64,000 nt of DNA from Spirulina subsalsa PCC 9445 (GCF_000314005.1 NZ_JH980292.1:1622094-1686093), one strand, 5' to 3'; counted from the first letter of the stretch, positions 34,881 through 42,998 are shown. Notes: a model not told the origin generated them from the sequence alone. A program made the numbers and translations.

Positions 34881-34919
34881 TAGATAGTCTTCACGGTGAA
34901 AAGAACCAGTGAAAAGAAC

Positions 34920-34965
34920 AACCCGGTGGCTGAGGGCATACCACCCAACAGCAACCGGGTTTTTT
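34920..34965 (+). terminator. intrinsic terminator downstream of argZ
   Basis: AACCCGGT at 34920-34927 pairs with ACCGGGTT at 34954-34961, followed by a T-run to 34965. A nested GGTGG/CCACC pair lies in the loop. The mobile elements separate it from the argZ stop; without them it would lie about 40 bp after the gene. Confidence 0.7.
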
Positions 34966-35004
34966 GATTGTTCTCTCATCCCGTGAAGCGTAAAAACTAG
35001 CCCC

Positions 35005-35493
35005 TTATCGGTTATACGGCACTTGTTCAGGATCCACTTGTTCAATATCCCCACCAATCCCTAGGGGAATATCCGTGTTAAAAATTTGAGCATCCGTGAC
35101 AATCATATTATCCATGATTGCACCGTTGACATCCACATTGTAAAGAATAGCTTGGGTAAAATCAGCCCCACTCAAATCAGTTGCCACTAAACTGGCATCC
35201 GTTAAAAAAGCTTGATTGAGAGTAGCCCCTTTTAAATTTGCACCAGTGAGGTCAGCCCCTTCTAAATTCGTTTCAATGAGGATTGCACCTTCTAAATTAG
35301 CCCCTCTTAAATCAGCCCCTATGAGATGGGCTTGAGAAAGATTTGCACCGGATAAATCACACCCCGGACAGATATTTGTTAATAACAAAGTTTGCACGTC
35401 ATGAGGATCATAAGCCCTAGTCGGACTTGCCATAGCAACAGTTGCAGCCAATGTGAGGGGAGCGATGATCCAGGACAGTTTGCGAGTTAGCAT
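35005..35493 (-). CDS. exported pentapeptide-repeat protein
   Basis: 162 residues. A signal peptide (WIIAPLTLAATVAMASPTRA, cut before YDPHD) is followed by a pair of cysteines in NICPGCDLSGANLSQ and about 16 pentapeptide repeats of A(D/N)LxG type (ADLRGANLEGAILIETNLEG). These fold as a right-handed quadrilateral beta helix. The tail after residue 135 is acidic and non-repetitive. Probably periplasmic or thylakoid lumenal, where such proteins are common in cyanobacteria. Function unknown. It stands alone, convergent to argZ. Confidence 0.88.
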   Translation of the reverse strand: MLTRKLSWIIAPLTLAATVAMASPTRAYDPHDVQTLLLTNICPGCDLSGANLSQAHLIGADLRGANLEGAILIETNLEGADLTGANLKGATLNQAFLTDASLVATDLSGADFTQAILYNVDVNGAIMDNMIVTDAQIFNTDIPLGIGGDIEQVDPEQVPYNR

Positions 35494-35718
35494 AATAGGT
35501 ATCTCCCTTACTTTTCAACAATCGGCACTCATTGGCACCCTCAATTTAATGATACCGATTTTCTTAATGAACCTCAAATCTATGACTCAGCTTGTAACAA
35601 TAGTTATTCTGAGCAGAACGAGCATTCCTTTACCCCTACAAAAACAACAGGGGCGATTTCGGACAGGATGAAAAAAATTTGGGAATCCCCTTGATCCCCT
35701 CTGATCTCTAGTGTCCTC

Positions 35719-36876
35719 TCAGGGGGAGTCTGGGATAAATTGCGCCATAAATTGACGGTCAATGTAATCCTTCCAACGCCAGAGTAGGGGGTGATGCCAG
35801 CCTAATGGACCCCAAGAGGCGATCGCGCAATAATCCCCCGTCCCCAACAACGCCAGATAGTGCCGTTGGGGACGAAACGGCTTTAACGGACGTTCCCCCA
35901 GCCAACGCCCCACATTCTCAAACAACGGCCTCCCCTGACGCACCGCCAACACCCCCGCCTTCGGACGCGGATAATTGACCATCGTCGCAATATCCCCCGC
36001 CCCAAACACAAAAGGATGAGACACCGACTGCAACGTATCCCCCACCAGCATAAAACCCGCCCCATCTGTCGCCAAACCCCCATCCCTCAACCAAGAGGGC
36101 GCAGAGGCCTGAGTCACCCAAAACACAAAATCGTAGGCAATCCTCAACCCCGAATCACACCGCAATTCATCCCCCGTCACCTCCCCCACCCTTTCCCCTA
36201 AATGTAACTGCACCTGACGCGCCCCCAATAGCTGCGTCACCCGTTGACTCACCCAAGAATTATGTCCCCCCATCAACCTCTGGCCCCCATGGACAAGGTG
36301 AAACCTGCAACCGCCCGCCCCGGCCGCCTTCACCCTCCCTTGCAGATTAAACGCCAACTCCACCCCTCCCGCCCCCCCGCCCACAATCGCCACTTGCCAA
36401 TCTCGCCCCCCATCCCCTTGGATTTGTTCTAAAATCTGCTCCCACCGGGTCAGAAATTGCGGCACAGGCTTGACAGGAACGCCATATTGTGCTGCGCCCC
36501 GCACCTGATTAGCTGCTGGCGTGCTACCAATATCAAGGGAAAGGCAGTCAAAAGCAAGAGTTTCAGCCTGCCCGTCTGGGGCTATATTGGGGGCATGGAC
36601 TGACCTCACGAGAACCTGTTTTTGGGCTAAATCCAAGCCCACCGCTTCCCCTAAGCGGAATTCCACCCCAGCCCACCCACATAAACGCGGCAGATTAATA
36701 TGAGTTTCATCGTAGCGATAGAATCCGGCAACATGACCGGGTAACATCCCAGAATAGGGAGTATAGACTACATTACTGATCAGGATAACCCGGAGATTCG
36801 GCAGAGGGGTTTTAACCCATTGTTTCAGAAAAATTACCTGACTATGACCTCCGCCAATTAAAAGCAGTTGTTTCAT
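35719..36876 (-). CDS. FAD-dependent pyridine nucleotide-disulfide oxidoreductase family protein
   Basis: 385 residues. FAD-binding LLLIGGGHSQVIFLKQW at the N-terminus, NAD(P)-binding VAIVGGGAGGVELAFNL in the middle and HPFVFGAGDIATM near 295. The closing text (HHPLLWRWKDYIDRQFMAQF) matches the TIGR03169-type family, relatives of NDH-2 and sulfide:quinone reductase, which in cyanobacteria is often the N-terminal half of a fused SelD selenide-dikinase protein. Here it stands alone with no SelD domain after it. Electron donor and acceptor are unknown. GC content is high and codon use differs slightly from neighbours. Confidence 0.82.
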   Translation of the reverse strand: MKQLLLIGGGHSQVIFLKQWVKTPLPNLRVILISNVVYTPYSGMLPGHVAGFYRYDETHINLPRLCGWAGVEFRLGEAVGLDLAQKQVLVRSVHAPNIAPDGQAETLAFDCLSLDIGSTPAANQVRGAAQYGVPVKPVPQFLTRWEQILEQIQGDGGRDWQVAIVGGGAGGVELAFNLQGRVKAAGAGGCRFHLVHGGQRLMGGHNSWVSQRVTQLLGARQVQLHLGERVGEVTGDELRCDSGLRIAYDFVFWVTQASAPSWLRDGGLATDGAGFMLVGDTLQSVSHPFVFGAGDIATMVNYPRPKAGVLAVRQGRPLFENVGRWLGERPLKPFRPQRHYLALLGTGDYCAIASWGPLGWHHPLLWRWKDYIDRQFMAQFIPDSP

Positions 36877-37065
36877 TAATTTAACGCCTATCTGTGAACT
36901 TTAACCCATATTGTATGGGGGAACTCATTATAATTGTTAGGTCATTTATTAATTATTCTTACCTGAATCTAAGGGTCGGGGTCATTTATGAAATAGCTCC
37001 ACCATAAGTTACTGAGAATTGTTATAGTAGAGCCGAAACTCGTTTAAGGATTCAGGAGGAGCAAA

Positions 37066-37950
37066 ATGACCTTAAAAATCATGAGCTTTAATATTCGGGG
37101 CAGTTGCAAAGACGACGGGGTTAATATTTGGGCAAATCGTGCGCCACTTAACATCAAGACCTTGCAAAAATATAACCCAGATATTATTGCTTTTCAAGAA
37201 CTGCAACAGGGCAACCTAGAAACCTATCAACGGGAATTAAACGACTATCAATATTTTCTAGGTCTGCCCTATAATCGTCCGGGACGAGAACTGTATAATG
37301 CTATTTTCTGGAAGTTGGAGCAGTTTATTCTCAGAAGCCAAGGTAGTTTTTATCTCAGTGAAACACCAGAGGTTTGGTCAGCCAGTTGGGATACAGCCAG
37401 AGTCAGAACCGCCAATTGGGTTTTATTGGAACACGTCAAAAATCAACAGATATTTTTCTGTTTTAATACCCATTTAGATCATGAAAGTATCTTAGCTCGT
37501 CAACAGGGCATTAAACTAATTTTACAGCAAATTGTTATCTTAAATAACAATAATCTACCTGTGATTTTAACGGGAGATTTTAATAGTTATTTGCAACTGC
37601 CCCAAGCCGGAGAAACCTTAACCTCCCAAGACGGAGTTTATGAGACAATTGGGCAAGCGGGCTTTATTGATAGTTATTTAGTGGCGGGGAATAAAGATAG
37701 AGCGGGTCAGCACTCCGTACATAATTTTCTCGGGGCAGAATATCGGGTGGAAAATTCCGATCTAGTCCATCGGATTGATTGGATTTGGTTACAGGAGAAT
37801 CAGGGAAAATTTGCCGTTAAACAGTGCCAAATTTTAAAGGATTCTGAACCGCCTGTTTACCCCAGTGATCATTATCCGATTTTAGCGGAAGTTGCCCTGC
37901 TCTCGAAGGCAGGAACAAGAGGCGGAAAGTCAAGGCTTCACCCACTTTAA
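37066..37950 (+). CDS. endonuclease/exonuclease/phosphatase (EEP) superfamily protein
   Basis: 294 residues with a strong ribosome site (AGGAGGAG) before ATG 37066. EEP metal-binding motifs are in order: LKIMSFNIRG, IIAFQELQQ (catalytic Glu), FFCFNTHLDHES, VILTGDFNSYL and PVYPSDHYPILAEV. The superfamily hydrolyses phosphodiesters in DNA, RNA or small molecules using Mg2+; the substrate cannot be told. There is no signal peptide, so it is cytoplasmic. The C-terminal tail (GTRGGKSRLHPL) is unstructured. Confidence 0.88.
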   Translation: MTLKIMSFNIRGSCKDDGVNIWANRAPLNIKTLQKYNPDIIAFQELQQGNLETYQRELNDYQYFLGLPYNRPGRELYNAIFWKLEQFILRSQGSFYLSETPEVWSASWDTARVRTANWVLLEHVKNQQIFFCFNTHLDHESILARQQGIKLILQQIVILNNNNLPVILTGDFNSYLQLPQAGETLTSQDGVYETIGQAGFIDSYLVAGNKDRAGQHSVHNFLGAEYRVENSDLVHRIDWIWLQENQGKFAVKQCQILKDSEPPVYPSDHYPILAEVALLSKAGTRGGKSRLHPL

Positions 37951-37984
37951 CAAGTTAGGGTTGACATTTTTCCTTAGAATTGTC

Positions 37985-38084
37985 CTACGAACCTAACAGG
38001 AGAACAGCGCGAGGCAAAATATCCCCCTTTTTGGGCATCCTGTTAGACTGTACATCCGTCCTTTCCTTGCTGGACGGGGTTTTT
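37985..38084 (+). ncRNA. candidate small RNA or attenuator upstream of UDG gene
   Basis: The 147-bp gap between the EEP and UDG genes contains TTGACA at 37961-37966, then CTAACAGG (37993-38000) exactly complementary to CCTGTTAG (38039-38046), then a terminator hairpin CCGTCC/GGACGG (38056-38077) followed by GGTTTTT to 38084. The terminator ends 13 bp before the UDG ATG, so it either ends a short RNA or attenuates the gene. No known RNA family is recognised; the -10 element is unclear. Confidence 0.45.
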
Positions 38085-38097
38085 ACTCACTTTTCCC

Positions 38098-39318
38098 ATG
38101 ACTCACGAAGAACAACTTGATCTCTTTAGTAGCACCAACATTACCCCCCCTACTCCCCCCGTGCAATGGGACTTAATCCCCACCGATGCCAATATTCCTA
38201 TCCCCAGTGGACTTTATAGCACCCTAGGGGAAATTGGGGCAGATTGTGACCAGTGTCAACGCTGTGAATTGAGTCAATCCCGCACCCATGCTGTCCTCGG
38301 ACGGGGCAATCCTCGCGGGGATATTATGATTATTGGAGAAGGCCCTGGACAGAATGAAGATGAGCAAGGTTTACCCTTTGTGGGGAAATCGGGACAATTG
38401 CTAGAAAAAATTCTCGCCTCGGTTCATCTTGACTCAGAAACAGATGTTTATATTGCCAATATGGTCAAATGTTTGACCGGAGATACTCCTGTTCTCACAA
38501 GGCAGGGGTTTCAATCCTTGCAATGGATTGTAGAACACCGTTGGGAGGGGGAAGTGCTGAGTGTAACCCCGAGGAAACAGTTAGTCTGGCGTAAGATTAC
38601 CTACTGGTACGAATCCCGTTTAGGCGATCGCACCCTCTATCGTGTCACCCTACCCGGTCACAGCTTAGGGTATACTGCCACCGGAGATCATCCCATCCTC
38701 ACCCGTCGGGGATGGATTCCCGTCGAAGACCTCCATTTGCGGGATTTAGTCGCCACAGGAACCCCCCAACGTACCTTAGCCTCTATTACGACAGAAACCG
38801 CCCTAGTGAGGAGTTCTGCCTCCCCCTATCCTCTCTGGGACACCAGCAACAACCTAGGAGAAATCACCGACTGGCAACCTGTAATCAAACATCCCCTCCC
38901 CCCCCAACATCCGGATACTGTAGTCTATTGTTTGGATGTGGAAGAAACCGCCAATTTTGTCACCCCGGCCGGAGTCGTCCATAACTGCCGTCCTCCGGGA
39001 AATCGTACCCCCACCCCCGAAGAAATTGCGGCCTGTAAACCCTATTTACTTGAACAAATTCGCCTCGTTAACCCGAAAATTATCCTGTTTACCGGAGCCA
39101 CTGCCTATCGGGGTTTAACGGGGCAAAAACAGGGCATTACCAAGATTCGAGGGCAATGGATAGAATGGGAAGGAAGACCCTGTATGGCGATTTTTCATCC
39201 AGCCTACTTGTTACGCAACCCTTCCAAAGAACCCGGAAAACCCAAGTGGTTAATGTGGCAGGATATTCAGGCTGTCCGGCAAAAACTTGATGAATTGCGT
39301 TCACGAAGCGTTCCGTAA
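38098..39318 (+). CDS. family 4 uracil-DNA glycosylase interrupted by a mini-intein
   Basis: 406 residues, of which 125-296 are an intein; the spliced product would be 234 residues, normal for Fe-S family 4 UDGs, which remove uracil from DNA. Exteins: CDQCQRC near 50-56 (cluster ligands), GEGPGQNEDEQGLPFVGKSG (active site and uracil pocket), VYIANMVK, then CRPPGNRTPTPEEIAAC and IFHPAYLLRNP. The intein starts immediately after MVK and ends HN before CRPPGNR, the segment that holds the next cluster cysteine. Splicing is therefore needed for a working enzyme. The last residues (RSRSVP) are encoded by a dispersed GCGTTCACGAAGCG-type repeat. A terminator-like hairpin lies just upstream. Confidence 0.95.
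   Translation: MTHEEQLDLFSSTNITPPTPPVQWDLIPTDANIPIPSGLYSTLGEIGADCDQCQRCELSQSRTHAVLGRGNPRGDIMIIGEGPGQNEDEQGLPFVGKSGQLLEKILASVHLDSETDVYIANMVKCLTGDTPVLTRQGFQSLQWIVEHRWEGEVLSVTPRKQLVWRKITYWYESRLGDRTLYRVTLPGHSLGYTATGDHPILTRRGWIPVEDLHLRDLVATGTPQRTLASITTETALVRSSASPYPLWDTSNNLGEITDWQPVIKHPLPPQHPDTVVYCLDVEETANFVTPAGVVHNCRPPGNRTPTPEEIAACKPYLLEQIRLVNPKIILFTGATAYRGLTGQKQGITKIRGQWIEWEGRPCMAIFHPAYLLRNPSKEPGKPKWLMWQDIQAVRQKLDELRSRSVP
38470..38985 (+). other. mini-intein (172 aa) within UDG
   Basis: Block A starts at Cys1: CLTGDTPVLTRQGFQSL. Block B is GYTATGDHPILTRRGWIPV with the conserved T-x-x-H. Block F is VVYCLDVEETANFVTPAGV and block G VVHN with penultimate His and terminal Asn, followed by extein Cys+1. 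All splicing residues are present. The roughly 85 residues between blocks B and F hold no LAGLIDADG-type endonuclease motif. Confidence 0.95.
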
Positions 39319-39354
39319 GGAAATCGCCATCTTCTCAATCCCCCTCTCTTAAAC

Positions 39355-39378
39355 CTGTCTCATGTTGTCCTGAGACAG
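39355..39378. promoter_or_regulatory. 8-bp hairpin downstream of UDG
   Basis: CTGTCTCA at 39355-39362 and TGAGACAG at 39371-39378 pair perfectly, followed by the palindrome AGTTCTGAACT. There is no T-run. It may be a weak terminator or an operator for the next gene. Confidence 0.45.
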
Positions 39379-39433
39379 TTCTGAACTATTGTCAGAGTTC
39401 TTCCGTTATTACTGCCTACCCTTAAGGATTTTC

Positions 39434-40177
39434 ATGGTCAACATTCTCGATCGACTGCCCCAAGAAGCCAGAGAATGGGCTGAACAATTGCATTGGAAAG
39501 AAAGACGATATCTCTTATCTTTATGTCACCTCCTTTGTGCCGTTCCCCCGGAAACCCAAGCCCAATTTTTAGATGAATATACTGCCGATGGTTTAATTAA
39601 CAAAATCCTCCAAGACTACGACACCCAAACCAAAGTTCAAGCCCATCTCGATAGTTTCCGCATCCCCACCCAACTGGATAAAGAACTACTCCGACACTAT
39701 ATTAAGCAATTCTATGTCCACTCTGCCCAAGATGTGCGACGAGAACCAGAACGCTATTTAGAATCGGCTCTCCGTCTGGTCTTAAGTCCCGAAGAAAAAA
39801 ATTATGTCCTCAACTATATCCTGGGCTTTGAACTGTTACAAACTGTTTTTAAAATGAGTTGGTTACAACAAGAACGGTTTTATCTCCTACAACCGAATCA
39901 AGAGGACTTTTTTAATAGTTACATCAAACCCATTCGCAATACTCACCGCATTAACGGCATTGTTAACCCAAAAGATGAGAAAGTGTTTTTTTCTCGCCGA
40001 GATTACTTTGTGAAAACACCGAATATTTCTGAACAGAAATTAGTCGCTCTCGTCATGGCTACCTTTGTCACCGATGAAGTCAGCAACTTAGGTTTTATTA
40101 TTGTCCGTAATACCCAACCTGTTCCTTTTGATTATGACTATATTTACAAGCCCGATGAAGAAAACATTTTTGGTTAA
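39434..40177 (+). CDS. conserved cyanobacterial protein, paralogue 1
   Basis: 247 residues from ATG 39434, preceded by AAGGA; an upstream in-frame extension has no ribosome site. All-helical soluble protein with ILDRLPQEAREWAEQLHWKE, KERRYLLSLCHLLCAVPPET and FYVHSAQDVRREPERYLESA. The C-terminus reads NTQPVPFDYDYIYKPDE. It is clearly paralogous to the next gene. I know the family only as a conserved cyanobacterial hypothetical, sometimes mislabelled as a cobyrinate amidotransferase; no glutaminase or ATPase motif supports that label. No function assigned. Confidence 0.75.
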   Translation: MVNILDRLPQEAREWAEQLHWKERRYLLSLCHLLCAVPPETQAQFLDEYTADGLINKILQDYDTQTKVQAHLDSFRIPTQLDKELLRHYIKQFYVHSAQDVRREPERYLESALRLVLSPEEKNYVLNYILGFELLQTVFKMSWLQQERFYLLQPNQEDFFNSYIKPIRNTHRINGIVNPKDEKVFFSRRDYFVKTPNISEQKLVALVMATFVTDEVSNLGFIIVRNTQPVPFDYDYIYKPDEENIFG

Positions 40178-40267
40178 TCTTGCCTCAATTACGCCTAAAT
40201 TCAGCCAAGATTGTAGACTTTACCCAGGACTTTCTTAGTATCCATTAATTGACATCAGGGTGATTTT

Positions 40268-40999
40268 ATGCTAGAAAAAGTTCCACAAGAAGCAAAAGAA
40301 TGGGCGGAAGGTTTAGACTGGCAAAGACGGCGTTATTTACTCTCGCTTTGTCATTTATTATGTGGGGCATCCCCAGACATTCAAGCTAGTTTTTTGGATC
40401 AATATACGGCTGACGGACTTTTGGCCAAAATTATCCAAGATTATGATACTTATTATAAAGTTCAGCGCCATCTAGATGGATTTCACATTCAAACGAATTT
40501 GAATGATAAAGTGTTGCGTCAATATATCAAACAATTTTATATTCATTCTGCCCAAGATGTCCGGCGAGAACCTCAAAAGTATTTAGAAGCAGCTTTAAGA
40601 TTGGTTTTAAGTCCTGAAGAAAAAAGTTATGTTCTCAATTATATTTTAGGATTTGAATTGATTAAGTTATTATTTCAAATGAGTTGGTTGCAACAGGAAA
40701 GATTTTATTCTTTACAAAATAATCAAGAAGATTTTTATAATACTTATATTAAGCCTGTTCAGTATTCGCAAAGGGTGAATGGTTTAGTTGTCCCTAAAGA
40801 TGAAAACACTTTTTTCTCTCAACGGGAATTTTACGTTAAACCGCCTAAAATCAGCGGTAAACGTTTAGAAGAATTGGTTATGGTGACATTTACCACGGAT
40901 GCCGTTAGTACCCTAGGCTTTTCGATTGTACGGAATATTCGTCCTGTCCCATTTGATTATGACTATATTTATCAACCTGCACAAGAGCGGATTTTTTAG
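40268..40999 (+). CDS. conserved cyanobacterial protein, paralogue 2
   Basis: 243 residues. It aligns with the preceding protein over its whole length: VPQEAKEWAEGLDWQRRRYL, FYIHSAQDVRREPQKYLEAA, LRLVLSPEEKSYVLNYILGF, and a matching C-terminus (RPVPFDYDYIYQPA). The most conserved block in the pair is the central SAQDVRREP to LNYILGFEL region. The gene is more AT-rich than its partner. The two lie 90 bp apart on one strand, so a tandem duplication followed by divergence is likely. No catalytic motif, membrane segment or signal peptide. Confidence 0.75.
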   Translation: MLEKVPQEAKEWAEGLDWQRRRYLLSLCHLLCGASPDIQASFLDQYTADGLLAKIIQDYDTYYKVQRHLDGFHIQTNLNDKVLRQYIKQFYIHSAQDVRREPQKYLEAALRLVLSPEEKSYVLNYILGFELIKLLFQMSWLQQERFYSLQNNQEDFYNTYIKPVQYSQRVNGLVVPKDENTFFSQREFYVKPPKISGKRLEELVMVTFTTDAVSTLGFSIVRNIRPVPFDYDYIYQPAQERIF

Positions 41000-41043
41000 A
41001 GTGCCTATGGCTGCTCTCCCCCGTTCCCCGTTCCCTAGCCCAG

Positions 41044-41058
41044 TTATTCAGCAAACCC
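41044..41058. repeat. solo end of the GGGTYTGCTGAATAA element family
   Basis: TTATTCAGCAAACCC is the right end of the same MITE-like family; TATAAT follows directly. No matching left end is seen in the preceding 60 bp, which contain CGTTCCC repeats. Other solo ends are at 52142-52156 (TTATTCAACAAGCCC) and 52484-52500 (GATATTCAGCAGACCC). Confidence 0.5.
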
Positions 41059-41090
41059 TATAATAGGACTAAAACACCCCACGGATTTCT

Positions 41091-42254
41091 ATGAACGTCC
41101 TGCGTCGTCGAACATGGTTAGGCTGGCTGCAACTGAGCCATGAACCAAGTCGCTTACTGGTTGCCCTAGCGGGGATTGCCTTTGCAGATGTCCTGATGTT
41201 TATGCAGCTAGGCTTTCAAGCGTCTCTGTTTGATAGTAATACTCGTTTGGCTCGCACGCTCAATGCTGATGTGATTCTTGTTAGTCCGAAAGCCAAAAAT
41301 AGCCAAAATCTCTCTACCTTTAGCCGTCGTCGCCTCTATCAAGCGCTAGATGTTCCGGGTGTTACTCAAGGCACTGGCCTTTATTCTAATCTGTTGACTT
41401 GGAAAAACCCCCAAACTCGTCAAGATACGGTGATTCAACTGATCGGTTTTGATCCGGATCATACTCCTTTTGATCTCCCAGACCTCAAGACAAAACAGGA
41501 TTTGCTCAAACTCCCGGATGTGGTGCTTTTTGACCGACGATCTCGGGGGAGGTATGGGGAGGTGATTAGCCAGTTGGAAGCGGGGCAAGTGGTGACGACG
41601 GAGGCTGAGGGGCGCACCCTGTCGATTCAAGGTATTTTTAGCTTGGGGGCTTCTTTCGGGGCGGATGGGACGTTGTTGGCCAGTGATCAAACGTTTCTTA
41701 GGATCTTACCTCGTCGCAATTCGGGCAGTATTAGCCTCGGATTGTTACAGTTAGCCCCAGAGGCAGATCCGGAGGAGGTGGTGGCACAACTGCGCGCTAG
41801 GTTGCCGGAGGATGTAAATGTTTTGACTCAAGGGGAATTTATGGCGGCGGAAAAGCGGTATTGGCAGACGGAAAGCCCCATTGGGTTTATTTTCACGATG
41901 GGAACGGCGATGGCGTTTGTGGTGGGGGTGGTGATTGTCTATCAGGTGTTGTCTACGGATGTGAATGCCCATTTACAGGAGTATGCGACGTTTAAGGCGA
42001 TGGGCTATCGCCATCGGTATCTGTTGGGGGTGATTTTTGAGGAGGCGGTGATTTTAGCGCTGTTGGGGTTTATTCCGGGGTTTATTCTGCCGATGGGTCT
42101 TTATCGGGTGGCGGCGAGGGCTACGGCGTTACCTATTGCGATGACGGTTCAACGGGCGTTAATGGTGTTAGGTTTGACGCTGTTGATGTGTTTGTTATCT
42201 GGTGCGATCGCCACTCGTCGATTACAAGGGGCCGATCCGGCGGATATGTTCTAA
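41091..42254 (+). CDS. devC: DevC-like ABC exporter permease
   Basis: 387 residues. An N-terminal helix (LLVALAGIAFADVLMFMQLG) is followed by a large periplasmic domain and three C-terminal helices (about 265-385), the MacB/FtsX-type layout. The start RTWLGWLQLSHEPSRLLVAL matches cyanobacterial DevC, which works with ATPase DevA and membrane-fusion protein DevB to export glycolipid or other envelope cargo. The ATPase gene follows, starting 19 bp after this stop. No DevB (HlyD-like) gene lies upstream or downstream here. Confidence 0.9.
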   Translation: MNVLRRRTWLGWLQLSHEPSRLLVALAGIAFADVLMFMQLGFQASLFDSNTRLARTLNADVILVSPKAKNSQNLSTFSRRRLYQALDVPGVTQGTGLYSNLLTWKNPQTRQDTVIQLIGFDPDHTPFDLPDLKTKQDLLKLPDVVLFDRRSRGRYGEVISQLEAGQVVTTEAEGRTLSIQGIFSLGASFGADGTLLASDQTFLRILPRRNSGSISLGLLQLAPEADPEEVVAQLRARLPEDVNVLTQGEFMAAEKRYWQTESPIGFIFTMGTAMAFVVGVVIVYQVLSTDVNAHLQEYATFKAMGYRHRYLLGVIFEEAVILALLGFIPGFILPMGLYRVAARATALPIAMTVQRALMVLGLTLLMCLLSGAIATRRLQGADPADMF

Positions 42255-42273
42255 TGTGCTGGAAGTGAATCTG

Positions 42274-42975
42274 ATGTCAAACCCTAACTCGGTCGTAATT
42301 ACCATTGCTCACCTTGACCATGCTTTTGGGGTGGGGGAGTTGCGGAAACAGGTTCTTTTTGATATCCACCTGACTCTACAAGGGGGGGAAATTGTGATTA
42401 TGACCGGACCTTCAGGATCGGGGAAAACCACGCTGTTAACGCTGATAGGGGGCTTACGTTCGGTTCAGAAGGGCAGCTTACAGTTTTTGGGCTTAGAACT
42501 CTGTGGGGCGACGGAACGGCAACGGGTGGAGGTGCGCCGTCATATTGGCTATATTTTCCAAGCCCATAATCTCCACGGGAGTTTAACGGCGTTACAAAAT
42601 GTGCGGATGGGTTTGGAGCTTCATCGGCAATACTCGGTGGCTGAAATGGAACAACGGGCGAGTCAGGCGTTGGAAGCGGTGGGGTTAGGCGATCGCCTTT
42701 CCTACTACCCCGCCAACCTTTCCGGTGGTCAACGGCAACGAGTGGCGATCGCCCGCGCCCTCGTCAGTCAGCCCAAACTCTTGCTGGCCGACGAACCCAC
42801 CGCCGCCCTGGATCGTCAATCGGGGCGGGATGTCGTGACTCTCATGCAGCACCTCGCCCAGGAACAAGGCTGTACAATCCTCCTCGTCACCCATGACAAT
42901 CGCATTTTAGATGTAGCGGATCGGATTATTGAAATGGAAGATGGTCGTCTACTGTCCTCCGGGAGGTTAGATTGA
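42274..42975 (+). CDS. devA: DevA-like ABC exporter ATP-binding protein
   Basis: 233 residues from ATG 42274 (an upstream start at 42202 would overlap devC). Walker A GPSGSGKTTLL, signature LSGGQRQRVAIARAL, Walker B LLLADEPTAALD and the switch His in LLVTHDN are all present. The text FGVGELRKQVLFDIHL and RRHIGYIFQAHNLHGSLTAL is typical of the DevA/LolD/MacB subfamily. It powers the DevC permease encoded just upstream. The pair probably forms one transcript. Confidence 0.92.
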   Translation: MSNPNSVVITIAHLDHAFGVGELRKQVLFDIHLTLQGGEIVIMTGPSGSGKTTLLTLIGGLRSVQKGSLQFLGLELCGATERQRVEVRRHIGYIFQAHNLHGSLTALQNVRMGLELHRQYSVAEMEQRASQALEAVGLGDRLSYYPANLSGGQRQRVAIARALVSQPKLLLADEPTAALDRQSGRDVVTLMQHLAQEQGCTILLVTHDNRILDVADRIIEMEDGRLLSSGRLD

Positions 42976-42998
42976 TGGGGCGTTAATTAACTAGATAG

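Noticed and set aside
36016-36703. Several plus-strand frames over the flavoprotein gene
   Set aside because: Proline/histidine-rich shadows of a GC-rich minus-strand gene.
38712-39118. Alternative plus-strand frames inside the UDG intein region
   Set aside because: The intein reading keeps all splicing blocks in frame with both exteins; the alternatives have no motif.
39434-40999. Label of cobyrinic acid a,c-diamide synthase for the two paralogues
   Set aside because: No glutamine amidotransferase or ATP-binding motif is present.
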